DNA from: Otatea glauca
Taxonomy: Eukaryota; Streptophyta; Magnoliopsida; Poales; Poaceae
Assembly (NCBI GenBank): GCA_036346275.1
Contig: CM070723.1
Location: 31,378,176 to 31,442,175, forward strand
Length of the DNA: 64,000 nt
Direction: 5' to 3'
In this document: positions 1-10,665 of the stretch, in pieces
Layout of the letters: each line of letters starts with the position of its first letter
Position numbering within the stretch: position 1 is the first letter of the stretch
Translations under genes and position numbers: made by a program
Notes under the pieces: model-generated
What the model was told of the DNA's origin: nothing
The model's database searches: none
What the model saw: only the letters and a program-made list of their open reading frames with translations

Positions 1-189
1 ACTTGAATCATCTCCCATGTCATAAACTATAAACTGAATACCTTATTCTTGTTAGCCCAACTTGTTCCATCATAGATTCCAGCTTCTTTTCTTCAAAGCC
101 TTGAGTATTATAAACTTAGTCATCAATACCAAAACCATAATAATACAGTAATAGAATTGAGGGGAGTCTAGATGCTATCACTCGTGTAT

Positions 190-1732
190 CAGCTTTATAT
201 AACTTCTATCGTGGTAGCGGCTTTTTTGAGTCGACATCCTATGAAGAAGATGGTTCAAATCATTGAATTCCTGCCCACCAAACTTTTCCCTGTGTGGGAG
301 AATTAATAACTGAAAGGCTAAATCGGCTGACTGGTTATCGCATAAAGTGACACTAAAACATCGATTCCTAACTTCCCTAAACCTTTTTATATAATCTGTT
401 ACCGGTTCCCCAAATTTCTGGCGGACGAAGCTAAGATCAGAAATCCTGAGTTCCAGACTGCCAGAGAAAAATTACTCATGGAATCGGCTTTCCATGTCGT
501 TCCAGAAGTGAACCGAATTTGGAGGTAAACTAGTGAACCAAGTAAAAGTAGCCCCTGATAACGACAATGAGAATAATCTAATTTTGAGCCCGTCAGACCG
601 AGCAGCTTCGCCACATTGCATGATGAAGAGTCCGGCGTGTTCTAATGTAGTAACAGAATCATCCCCCGAAAATTTAGCAAAATCAGGAACTTTAAAATTA
701 TTTGGGTAAGGCATATGATCTATATAATCAGGATACGACTTTCTATAGCTGATAACCTTACCCTTTGGCTGTATGCCGAATTGATCTCTCAACACGGCAA
801 AAATTTGGTCGGCCAAATTAACACTATTAGCCGACATAATGTTAGGGTTTTGCTGAATATTATCATGATTGGCATTCTGCCCCCGAGTGCAAGCTTGGGT
901 TAACGATTATGCTAAGCTGATGGATATTGGGGAAATATCATATCCATTGTTCCTCCTAACGGTCGGCTCCGGCACTGGAACAAAAGGCTCTAAGTATGCC
1001 ACAACTTTATATGGGGCTTAATTTCTAGGTGGAATTGGCTTGGCGTATTGTGGATACCTATTGGTTTCAATCGGCTGTGGAACCGATTGTGGAAACGCAT
1101 AGAACGGAGCTGATGGTGGTAAGTTAGCCGATGCATCCAACTTGGCGACATCAGTATAAGCTTGATAATGCGCAACCCCACTCGGGCGAGGATCTCTTGG
1201 TAGTTTGACAGTGGGTTGGGTTGGCATCATAGTTAAGGGCGAAGTTCCAGCCGATGGTTTAGGATCGGCTTCTACTCTTTGGGTGTTCTGTGGTACTGAA
1301 TAAACATGATAATTTGGTAAAGCCTGCATTGGGTCGAGTAGGCTCCTGGTTAATGCCTACTCTTGAGCTATGTTTTTATGCTATTAGTTATCATCGGCTT
1401 TAGTGTTGTGACTAGAGCCGATGACAAATTAACCAAAGCGTGATGTATAGATTTATTAATCATATTCGACAATTCGGCTTGTGTAGGCATGTATCAGCTT
1501 ACCGAGGTGTCAGCAATTCCCGCATCATCGAGGGCATTAACCGTTGGCAATGCAGCCTTTTGAGTGATGCCGCGTCAGGTCTTCTGATAGCATCCCATCA
1601 TCATCTCCTCCAGAGCGGCTTTCCGATATTCAATTTCCTTGCGTTGTTCCGGTGTTAAATCGTCCAATGTTGGGATGTTATGGCTTCGACATTAAGATCG
1701 GACGACGAAATTGACTTGCCGGAAGAAGACAT
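190..1732 (-). pseudogene. gypsy gag polyprotein, broken
   Basis: The start ATG is at 1732, and the protein opens MSSSGKS as in E1 at 18211. Recognisable blocks in order are a Pro-rich segment around 1018-1329 (MMPTQPTVKLPRDPRPSG), a gag core at 472-837 (FKVPDFAKFSGDDSVTTLEH, then LSGATFTWFTSLPPNS), and its continuation towards 190 (a VTDYIKRFREVRNRC-like stretch, then REKFGGQEF). The core is the retrotransposon gag domain of grass gypsy elements, which forms the virus-like particle. Frameshifts and stops separate the blocks, so no intact protein can be made. Nothing clear was read in bases 1-190 beyond probable gag continuation. Confidence 0.75.
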
Positions 1733-1761
1733 CTTCTCTGTCCCACCGGGCGTGCCAAGAG

Positions 1762-2433
1762 TGTGTTGGCGCCAAAAACATGAAGAAGGTTAATTGGCCA
1801 CAACACACCTGACGAACACCGGGTTCACTTGATCAAGGCGTGCTAACCAATTTGATCCTGCAATCGGTAAGATAAATATATGATACACTTAGAGCAGATC
1901 TGTTAAGAGACAATCGGCTTAGATCTAACAACTAAAAAGCCGATCAACTAAAAGGGTAACGATAAGTCTAATTAACCGATTAGGGCTAATCAGATGGTAA
2001 AGGTAGATGTTTTCTGAAGAAGGCGATACACAACAAAATTAGAGAAAAATCAAACTTGATGGTGTAATTGATGAAGATCAACAATCGGTGATGCACAACT
2101 TTATTGATCAGGATCGAATTACAAAGATTCTAAATTACGGAAGCTACTCCTTGTCGACGAGAAAATAAAAGAGTAAATGCAATTTGTTGGGTTGATTCTG
2201 TTGTGTCTCGCTTACCCATGACCATCTTTTATAGCTATCGGTCGATCGTGTCCATCTTCAATACGCTGGTTGTCGTGATACGTATCGGCCTTACCTCAGA
2301 CAATTTCTTCCATCTTTAGATAAACATCAGTCATAATCCAAATTTAAACTTTTTTCCCTATATCCGATATCGGCTAAAATCTTCTTGATCTTTAGCCTGA
2401 TCATTTCATCATACCTTGCCAAATCTGGTGCAA
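1762..2433 (-). repeat. 5' LTR of gypsy E1'
   Basis: This LTR is about 672 bp, against about 678 bp for the E1 LTR at 17508-18185. On the minus strand it opens TGCACCAG and closes near ...CAACACA, directly before the TTGGCACGCCCGG leader. The two LTRs share stretches such as TTTGGCAAGG and repeated GCCGAT words but differ clearly, so they belong to separate insertions. Confidence 0.75.
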
Positions 2434-2488
2434 ATAGTATCAGAGACTAGTTTTGTTCTTCCATAGATCTTGAACAGTCTCTAGAGCC

Positions 2489-3110
2489 ATGGCGATGGAC
2501 AAATATTCCACCAAGCCTCCTATCTTTTTTGGAGTTGATTTTCCTTTCTAGAAGTCGAGAATGGAGTCGTACATCACTGCCTAGGGCTTCCTGATTTGGC
2601 AAAAGGTGAAGCTCCTGTATGAGGTTCGTGTCGATGAGAACGTCACGACCGGCAATATGGCTAACGTTGAGGCAAATGCTAAGGCAAGGAACATCCTCAT
2701 ACAGAGCCTTAGCCATAGTGAGTATGACAGGATCTCTCACCTACGATTCGCTCACCAGATCTGGTGACCCTCAATGCTTACCATGAGGGCACCACCCAGA
2801 TCAAGACGGTGAGATAGGATCAGTACAAGCGTGACTACAATAAGTTTGAACAGTACACTGGTGAGACCCTTGATGAGTGCTTTGGTCATTTTACAAGGAT
2901 TTTGAGCGATCTCCGTGCGGTTGGTTGCACATACCTTGACTCGAAAACGCTCGATACTTCTTGACCGCACTTGATCTTCGGGTTTGGGAGATGAAGGTGA
3001 CCACCATCAAAGACACCACAGACTTATCGACCTTGACTCTTTACTCCCAGCTCAATACTCATGTGATCGACGTTCTCTCGAAAGACAAAGTCACAGTCGA
3101 TAGCCTTGGT
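2489..3110 (+). pseudogene. copia gag N-terminal region (UBN2-type), copy I
   Basis: ATG at 2489 opens MAMDKYSTKPPIFFGVDF, which matches copy II (10043) and copy III (30712). Further on are GFLIWQKVK, DENVTTGNMANVEANAKARN and EYDRISHLR, the hallmarks of the UBN2/retrotran_gag family of plant copia elements. The product would be the capsid part of gag. It is interrupted by in-frame TAG where other copies have Trp (ttc-tgg) and Gln (cag), and by later frameshifts in the stretch that reads THEIW in copy III. No function remains. Confidence 0.8.
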
Positions 3111-3990
3111 CACCGATCCTATTGGATCCACTTCTGAGACTTTAGTTGATTTCTCTCTTTCCGCCCTTTGCGAGGTAAGCGATGAACAATTGGAAAATTT
3201 TCTAGAAAGTGAGCTTCCTCTCCTAGCTCGCAGATTTACACATGCCTACAAGAGGGTGAGGGAGAGGAAGAGAGGTGGTATGATCACCTACTTCGAGTGT
3301 GGTGGCCCCAACCACATTCGGACAAACTGCCCCAAGCTGGGGAAAGGCAATAACGACTCTGGCAGTTTGGGAAAGATCGACTACACCGACAAGAACTGCA
3401 ACAACAAGAAATCCCCAGCTTGCAACCCGGCGCATGAGAAGAAGTACCGCAACTTCTCGAACAAGAAGCTCTTCCTTATCTGGTTCTTCTTCTTCCTCTT
3501 GCCGTTGCTCTTCTTGTGCCTCTCTCTTCTAGGAGTGTGAGTATCTCATGAGGACTCTTGAGAAGTTTGTAGGAGGTAGGAAGGAGCTCAATCTCATCCT
3601 AGACCAGTCTAAAATTAGCCGATTTAATCAAGGTCTAGGATTTGACTACTTGGAGCACGCTAGGGCTCATCCTTCCACCATTGTGCGTGGCTCCAAGAGT
3701 GGAGAGATCGTGGTAGCTCCCAAGGTGAGCACCTTTGTGTTTAGGTCTGCTGGGGTTGTCCACGTGACTTCTGACCAGAAGGGTGTTACTCCTGCTGCTT
3801 CTGTCCCTAGCAAGGAGAAGTATACATGCACCTTCTGTCAGAAGGATTGACATCTAGTAGACTTCTGTTTCAGGCGTGCCAAAGTCACGAGGCACGAGCT
3901 TATTCTTGCACTTAGGGGTATTCAGTGTCATCCCCTGACTCTGGGTGCTCCTAGGACACACATTGCTGCTAGACAGGTTAGAGAATCGCC
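3106..3990 (+). pseudogene. copia gag C-terminal region with CCHC zinc knuckle, copy I
   Basis: The frame from 3106 contains FECGGPNHIRTNCPKL, a CX2CX4HX4C-type nucleocapsid knuckle whose first Cys is replaced by Tyr (TYFECGG against TCFECGG in copy II). It is followed by a Lys/Asn-rich tail. A second frame at 3548-3850 carries FVGGRKELNLILDQSKISRF and a second Cys-rich motif, CTFCQKD. The region matches copies II (12224-13950) and III (31320-33060) but lacks several hundred bases between the knuckle and the FVGGKK block. Confidence 0.75.
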
Positions 3991-4044
3991 TATTTTTAGA
4001 CAGCGTTCAGGACTCGGTTTTCATGCTGTTCAATCAAGTTTTCC

Positions 4045-5612
4045 AATTTCTGCCTCCACTCTGCCTTTGTTGCCTCATTTGAGCCGAAAGATGTTTCTCA
4101 TGAATTATCCGATGAGTCATGGATTAATTCTATGCACGAGGAACTTGAGAACTTCGAGATGAACAAGGTATGGCAGCTTGTTGAGCCCCCATCTCGTCAT
4201 AATATCATTGAGACCAAGTGGGTGTTCAAGAACAAGCAAGAGTCAGGATAGGGTTGTCCTTAGAAACAAGGGTAGGCTAGATACACAGGGCTTTCTCAGG
4301 TTGAGGGTCTTGACTTTGAGGAGACCTTTCCCTCTGTAGCTAGACTAGAGGCTATTAGGGTCCTGCTTACATTTTCATCATCCAAGGGCTTCAAGCTTTA
4401 TCAAATGGATGTCAAGAGTGCATTCCTCAATAGATATATTGAGGAAGAGGTGTATGTCAAACAGTCTCCAGGATTCGAGAACCCCAAATGCCCAAACCAT
4501 GTCTTCATGCTTCCCAAAGCTTTATATGGACTTAATCAGGCCCCTAGAGCTTGGTATGAGAGGCGTAAGTCCTATCTCCTTAGTCAAGGTTTTAAGATGG
4601 GTATAGTACACAAGACTCTGTTTATGAGACATCAGGATTCTCATTTTCTTGTCGTCCAAATTTATGTGGATGATATTATCTTTGGTGGCTCTTCGCACTC
4701 TCTTGTGTCTAAGTTTTCAGAAGAGATGAGCACAGAGTTCGAGATGAGTATGATGGGTGAGTTGAGCTACTTCCTCGGTTTTCAAATCAAGCCGACTCGG
4801 GAGGGAACTTTCTTACATCAAGGCAAGTACACTCGAGGCCTCCTAAGGCGCTTCGACATGTCTGATGGGAAGCCAGTGATGACTCATATGGCCACCACTG
4901 TTGTCCTCGAGCCTGATGAGGATGGTTAGTCAGTTGATCAAAAGGAGTTCCAGAGCATGATCGGCTCCCTCTTGTACCTCACAGCTTCAAGGCTGGACAT
5001 ACACTTTGTTGTGTGTCTGTGCGCTCGATTTCAGGCTTCTCCTCATGTCTCTCACCACCAAGTGGTGAAGCACATCTTCAGGTACCTTCGAGCTACCACT
5101 TATTATGGTATTTGATACTCTTCTTCTTTTCTGTCGCTTAGAGCCTTTTCTGATGTAGACATTGCTGGCTGTAGGATAGATAGAAAGAGCACTTCGGGCA
5201 CTTGCCAATTCATTGGCACTTCTCTTGTTTCTTGGTCATCTAGGAAGAAGTTTGGAGTTGCACAGTCCACCGTTGAGGCCGAGTACGTCGCTGCAGCTAG
5301 TTGTTGTAGTCAAGTGCGTTGGATGAGATCGACCTAGCGGAACTTTGGGTTAGAGATAGAGAGTGTTCCATTTTTCTGTGACAACACTTCTACTATTTGC
5401 ATTGCTAAAAACCCAGTGCAGCACTCTAGGACCAAGCATATAGACATTAGATATCACTTCCTTAGAGACCATATGGAGAAGGGTGATATAGTGATTTAGT
5501 TTGTGGAGAGTGACCACCATATTATCGATATCTTTACTAAGCCATTGGATAGCTCTAGGATTGTGGCCTTGAGAGGAGAGCTTGGAGTTGTGTGCCCTTA
5601 CGACATCTCTTG
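4045..5612 (+). pseudogene. copia reverse transcriptase-RNase H, copy I
   Basis: The first readable block is an RT start (HEELENFEMNKVWQLVEP) at 4135-4190. An uninterrupted frame at 4405-4929 has MDVKSAFLN, ALYGLNQAPRAWYE and the catalytic YVDD within QIYVDDIIFGG. A TAG at 4927 (Glu in copy III) ends it. Beyond are RPDIHF-like text, RNase H signatures (STVEAEYVAAAS, then FCDNTSTICIAKNPVQHSR) and the closing DIFTKPLD block near 5550. The natural stop TGA is at about 5610. The enzyme would copy element RNA into DNA. Frameshifts before 4405 and several stops inactivate it. Confidence 0.85.
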
Positions 5613-7466
5613 AGGGGGACCTGGTTTGTATACTACGTATTATATATGTTTTCTTCCAGTATTTCCTTTCTTTTGCATCTTTTGGGTGTTATTGGGCTTA
5701 TTTCTAGTGTTCTGAGTTCACTTCACTTAGACTTTTGGCATACTTTGCATGAACTTCTCATCTTATGCTATAGGTTGCTATCATGCACAATTAGTTGTTC
5801 TCTCTTCTCTCTAGATTGAGTTCTCTCACAGTCTTATAAGTTTAGCAGGTGTTTGGCCCCTTGAGTAGATAGGGTCTGTATGCACTTCCTAGCTTGGGAT
5901 CTAGAGACAGCTTTCCTATGTCAGTCATTGGGGAAGATGAGAGCGAGTCTGAGCCATAGTATTCTCTACTATCTTTTCTATGCACTATAGCCACCCAGTT
6001 TGCAGTTTCTTGACTTCTCCTCATTCTATGTTTCTAGTTTCACTTGAGTTCATTTGGACCTTCTTTGAGTTTAATTCTGCTAATCAACTCAACTTGAGCC
6101 AGATTTATGCTTAAAATTGATTCACTTGTTGAGGGGGAGTTTGAGAATCTACTTCATGCATTGTATATAGACTTTATTTTCTATTTTATGAGCTTTGTCT
6201 GTTATGCAAATGAACTTCTATTCATGCTACGCACCATGCTACTTTTATGAAGAAAAATGCTAGCTTAGATATATCCAAGTTCATTTTGATTCATCTTGCT
6301 AAGCTTGTTAAAATTTGAAAATTAACGCTTTAAATGAAAACTTGATGAAACATGTTGCTTTTACTTGCTATGTTTCCTCTCTAGGTGCATATGCCATTAT
6401 TTGTGAAATTTTGGATTCCTACTAGAGTCCCTATAGCAAATTGGGTGAAGCTAGGTAGATCCTTACTCGAGTCCTTCACATGCTCATAAATCTATGTGCT
6501 AAAATGAAAACAAAAATTGACTCTTTTTGTGCAAATTGATCTCAACCCCTTACATTCACAAGACTGCCTCCCATTGCACTTGGGATGAACTTGGAATGTA
6601 TTGTGTATGACCAAGACCTTCCTCTTAAGAGCTCTTCTTGAGATGGTCAACTATGGCGTGAATAAATCACACTTAAAAATGCAAATATAAAAAAACACAA
6701 GTGTGTAAAGAATGCAAATAATGTTACACATTTGCATGCCACTATGTCATTTGAAGTCCTAAAGAAAAAATTTGCATTAAAGACAATTGAGCTTGAAGGA
6801 CCTTGTATGCACTTATAGCTTTCCCAAAGTGTTGAGTAGGTTGAACTCTAGATTTTCCATTTGATCCATTGTATAGTTTTGTCTCTAGTTTAGAAATTAT
6901 GCTAAGTGTTGCAATTGTTAAATTATGCAAAAATGACATAGTCTTATTTGTGCTTACTAGCAAAATTAACATTTGCACTTGGACATGTCTTTGTTTAGCA
7001 TAATCTGAACTTGACTAGCTTGGTGTCAACTTTGTCTATATGGTCACTTGGATAATCTGCAAAGCTCTTTTAGGATGCATTTCATGCATTCAAGTGTAAA
7101 GGGGGAGAAAATGCCATCTTGATGCCTATATTGCCAAAAAGGGGGAGAAATTGTAGAAAAGGCATCATTAAAAAGATAAAAATGTGATTGCATCCTGATT
7201 CTTATAATCTTTGTGAAGTCTTGCTAATCTTTAAGAATCAAAAGCATCTTGAGCTTTTTGTTTTTAGTGGATTTTAGAGATTTTGTGGGAAACTTGCTAT
7301 TTCCTTAGCCTTGCCTAAAATCCTTTTCGCCGACTTGGTCATGATCTTATTTTCTTTTTCCTTGGACCAAGTTTGGCTTTGCATTCAAATTGCTTTCTTC
7401 CTTCTTCTTCAAACTCAAATTTATGCCTTTTGTGTTGTTTGTCAATATACTCATCAAGGGCGAGAT
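5613..7466 (+). other. long 3' untranslated region of copia copy I with repeated polypurine tracts
   Basis: No credible coding frame occurs here. Five GGGGGA-type purine tracts are spaced along it: near 5611 (gagggggacc), 6128 (gagggggagt), 7098 (aaagggggagaaaa), 7137 (aaaaagggggagaaat) and 7455 (aagggcgagat). The last abuts the LTR and is the expected plus-strand primer. SIRE-lineage elements are known for long 3' regions, sometimes with an envelope-like frame, but none is visible here. Confidence 0.6.
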
Positions 7467-8337
7467 TGAAAGACCATGTGGAGGTCTACCCATGTTTGTG
7501 ATGAATATTTGACTAAATTTGAGCTTGGTATGCTCTGGTTTGAGTTTGATCAGATTTGGATTTTTAATTTGTAGCAATTTGAGCTCTGTCTGGAATTTGC
7601 GGTGCTACTGGCCATGGTAGCCCGGTGCTACCGAACAAGAGGTAGCACCGACCCCAAAGCGGTGTGTAAAAACCTAAGAGGGTGTTTTTGGGGGATATGG
7701 CAGTCTGGTGCTACTGGCCATGGTAGCCCGATGCTACCGACTGAGCGGTAGCACCGGCCTTGAAGAATGGTGTAAAAATTCCAGAAGGGTGCATTTTTGG
7801 GCATTCTGACGGTCCGGTGCAAAGAGGGTCTTTTCTGGTTTGGGATGAAGGGCGGTGCTACCGGCCCTTATGAGTGAAAATGTTCCAAATATTGTGATTT
7901 TGGGAGTTTAATTGCATATCTTTCTGAACATTGCTATGTGATGGGTATTTCTTGTCTTTTATGGTCGCAGGACGAAGGTGCTAGGTCATGGTGAGGCGGA
8001 GGATGACCAGGACTAGGCGAGGTGTGCCGGAGGTCCAAACGGTCGAGGATCGCCGAAAGATGATCGGAGACGGAGTCGCTATGAGCCAAGAAGATAAGGA
8101 ATGGATGAGATACTAACTAGGAGCTACTCGGATCAAGGAGGACCGTCAGATCGCGGTCTATGTGATAGAGTAGCGGATCTAGTTAGTATGCTTTGAAAAG
8201 CATGCAAAAACCCTGTATGCTTGTTGGGTTTTTGGTTAGCCAATGTATGGTTGTGTGTGGGAGTCATTCCTAGCCCTTGATGGTGATCCTTAGGGTAGTA
8301 GGAACTCATCCAAGGGTGGAGGGTGACTCATGAATAG

Positions 8338-8346
8338 TATAAATAG
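8338..8346 (+). promoter_or_regulatory. TATA box of the copia LTR
   Basis: TATAAATAG lies 871 bases into the LTR and directly precedes a perfect hairpin (8346-8371). The same TATAAATAG-hairpin arrangement occurs in the LTR of copy III at 29832, which supports a shared RNA polymerase II start. Confidence 0.7.
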
Positions 8347-8371
8347 AGGAGGAAGGGTAGCCTTCCTCCTC
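8346..8371 (+). other. conserved hairpin just downstream of the TATA box
   Basis: Arm 8346-8356 (GAGGAGGAAGG) pairs perfectly with 8361-8371 (CCTTCCTCCTC) across a GTAG loop. The equivalent stem in copy III (29840-29863) keeps the pairing with different bases. It would lie in the promoter or at the very 5' end of the element RNA. Confidence 0.6.
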
Positions 8372-9988
8372 TTGAAGGTTTTAGAGGTTTTGGCTCCTTT
8401 GAGCTTTTTGCCCACCTTGTTGTGAGGCTTTGTAAACCTCTTTTCTATAAATGCAAATCATTTTCCCTTATGCTTGAATTTACTTTACGCATTTAAATTC
8501 CGCACTTACACTCTTGCAATTTACATTCATGTAATTTGGATTTGCCTCCCCTCCTTCTACATGCTTTTTGATTTGCCTCCTCTCCTTCTACATGCTTTTG
8601 ATTCTTCTGCCAAGGATGTTGCTTGATGAATCTCCTTCCTATCTTACCTCAATCATCTAGGCAATCCATGACTTTTACTTGCAAGAAACCGATCTTGTAT
8701 TCTTGAGTGAATAATTCTTCTAGATCATGTTTGAGGGGTTTTGGACTTATATTCTTGCTTGCTGTGACATGTGGGAAGTTATCCAAGATCATCTTGATCA
8801 TCAAAACCCCACGAGCAAGCCTAAGATCAAGTTCTTGAGTTTTGCTCAAACTTGATGTGTTCTTCCTTCAAAGTGAAAAAAGTGAGAACTTTGATGTCAA
8901 TCCTTGTGATTGAAGGTTGGAATAAGTTCCTCACATCCTTAGGATCACATCTACTAAGTTTCGTGAGTTTTTGTCCAGGTGATCAAAAGATTCCTCAAAA
9001 TTTGCTTTTGAGTTCGTGCTGTTTTGTCTCTGCCTGTTGTTCTTGATCCCGATCATACCGCCCTTTGTGCGGTCATACCGGACTCCAGTGCTACCAAACT
9101 CAACTCGGTCATACCGGACTTGCAGGAAACTTCCTCCATCTCGTTTGCTTCTTTTGAGTGTTTTGGTTGAGGGCTTGTTTGGATTACTTTGATTAGGGGA
9201 AAATTTTCATTTGGGATCATTCACCCCCCTTGATCGCCATCTCGGTCCTTTAGTCTTAAATTCAGCATTTAAATTCCGCATTTTAAATTCATCTTATTTA
9301 CTTTCCGCACATTTGGATGTGCCTCCCCTCCACCTAAATGCTTGTGGATCTTATGCTAAGAATGAATGATTGATGCATGAATCTTCTTTAGATCATATCC
9401 CAATCATCTAGGCAAACCTTGTGATTTTCTTTACAAGAAACCGATCTTTCATTCTTGAGAGAATCATTCTTGCAGATCGTGTGGTGAGGTTCTATTCTTG
9501 TGTTCTTACTTGCTTTGACGTGTGGGAGGTTAACCAAGATCATCTTAATCAGCAAAACCCCACGAGCAAGCTCAAGACCACGATTTTGGTTTTTGCTCAA
9601 ACTTGGAGCATTATTCCATCAATTCAAAAAAGTCAAAACTTTGATGTCAATCCTTTGGATTGAAGGTTGGAATAGGTTCTTGACCTCCATAAGAAAGTGC
9701 ATCTCAAGTTTCATGAGTTTTGGTCCACCCGATCAAAAGTTGCATCAAATTTGCTTCTGAGTTCATGTTGTGTTCTTCCTTTGTTTTTGAGGCCCGGTAA
9801 TACCGCCCCTATGAGCGGTAGCACTTCCACTCTGGTACTACCGCCCTGAGATGCGGTAGCACTAGCCAGAGCAGACTTTTTCTAGTTTGTGCTTAAGTGT
9901 TTCTTGTGAGGTTTGGTTAGATCCATTGAAGGGAAACATTTTAATTGTGATCATTCACCCCCTCTAATCACCAGTTCAGTCCTTCAAT

Positions 9989-10000
9989 CGGTATCAGAGC
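9989..10000 (+). other. primer-binding site, copia copy II
   Basis: CGGTATCAGAGC, two bases after the LTR end, is the 3' terminus complement of initiator Met-tRNA (TGGTATCAGAGC) with the first base changed. Copies I and III have the same site at 2435 (degenerate) and 30659 (exact). Confidence 0.8.
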
Positions 10001-10042
10001 CCGATTTTGCTCTTTTATAGATCTTGGCCAATCTCAAGAGCC

Positions 10043-10665
10043 ATGGCGACGGACAAGTATTCCACCAAGCCTCTGATTTTTTCTAGTGTTGATTTTCCTT
10101 TTTGAAAATCAAGAATGGAGTCATACATCACTACCCAGGGCTTCCTGATTTGGCGGAAGGTGAATCTCCCGTATGAGGTTCCTGCCGATGAAAACGTCAC
10201 GGCCGGTAATATGGCTAACGTTGAGGTGAGTGCTTAAGGCAAGGAATATCCTCATACAGGGCCTTATCCGCAGTGAGTACGACAAGATCTCTCACCTACG
10301 ATCTGCTCACCTGCTTAGCATGAGGGCACCACCCAGATCAAGACGGTGAGACAGGATCAATTCAAGCATGACTACAACAAATTTGAATAGCACGCTGGTG
10401 AAACCCTTGATGAATTTTTTGGTCATTTCACAAAGATCTTGAGCGATCTTCGTTCAGTTGGTTGCACATACTCTGACTCAGAAAATGCTTGACACTTCTT
10501 AACCGTATTCGATCTTCGGGTTTGGGAGATGAAGTTGACCACCATCAAGGACATCACAGACTTATCGACTCTGACTCTTGACGACCTCTTTTCCCAACTC
10601 AAGACTCATGAGATCGACGTCGTCTCTCGTAAGACGAATTCGTAGTTGACGGCCTTGGTCACCGA
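10043..10665 (+). pseudogene. copia gag N-terminal region, copy II
   Basis: ATG at 10043 opens MATDKYSTKPLIFSSVDFPF, then a TGA replaces Trp. GFLIWRKVNLPYEVPADENV follows. A frameshift occurs near 10235 and a short deletion near 10310, so the HEIW region of copy III is missing. The frame VWEMKLTTIKDITDLSTLTL, conserved in plant copia gag, is readable near 10525-10580. The gene breaks at 10665 where the Angela-like LTR entered, and resumes at 12224. Confidence 0.75.

Larger units (their letters stand above)
1..2433 (-). mobile_element. Tat-like Ty3-gypsy retrotransposon, 5' part (copy E1')
   Basis: This is the 5' end of a minus-strand gypsy element cut off by the window start. Read on the minus strand it has an LTR (2433 to about 1762), a TTGGCACGCCCGGTGGGAC leader motif and then a gag gene. 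The same family recurs on the plus strand at 17508 (E1) with the same LTR start (TGCACCAG), leader and gag text. It lies at the primer-binding site of copia copy I, so the missing copia 5' LTR should lie beyond the left edge. Assignment to the Tat lineage is inferred from E1, which carries an antisense gene after integrase. Confidence 0.8.
2434..7466 (+). mobile_element. SIRE/Maximus-type Ty1-copia, copy I internal region
   Basis: The order is a degenerate Met-tRNA primer site (AGTATCAGAG near 2440), gag, CCHC knuckle, a deletion, then reverse transcriptase and RNase H, a long 3' untranslated region and a polypurine tract beside the LTR at 7467. Compared with copies II and III, the protease and integrase are missing: text after the knuckle region (about 4030) joins directly to the start of the RT domain (about 4045). 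That is a loss of roughly 2.3 kb. Stops such as TAG for Trp and for Gln in gag show it is dead. Lineage is inferred from gag type, LTR length and the GGGGGAGA tracts. Confidence 0.85.
7467..9986 (+). repeat. LTR of SIRE-type copia shared by copies I and II, with duplicated 3' part
   Basis: It starts TGAAAGACCATGTGGAGG directly after a purine tract and ends ...CCTTCA two bases before the primer-binding site. The LTR of copy III starts TGAAGGACCATGTGGAGG. It contains a 107 bp direct duplication in U3 (from 7601 and 7708), a TATA box at 8338 and a GTAAACCTC polyadenylation region near 8430. The 3' part is present twice: about 8500-9252 and 9253-9986 match through the CAATCATCTAGGCAA block and the final CATTCACCCCC block. 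This duplication makes the LTR 2520 bp against 2072 bp in copy III. Confidence 0.85.
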
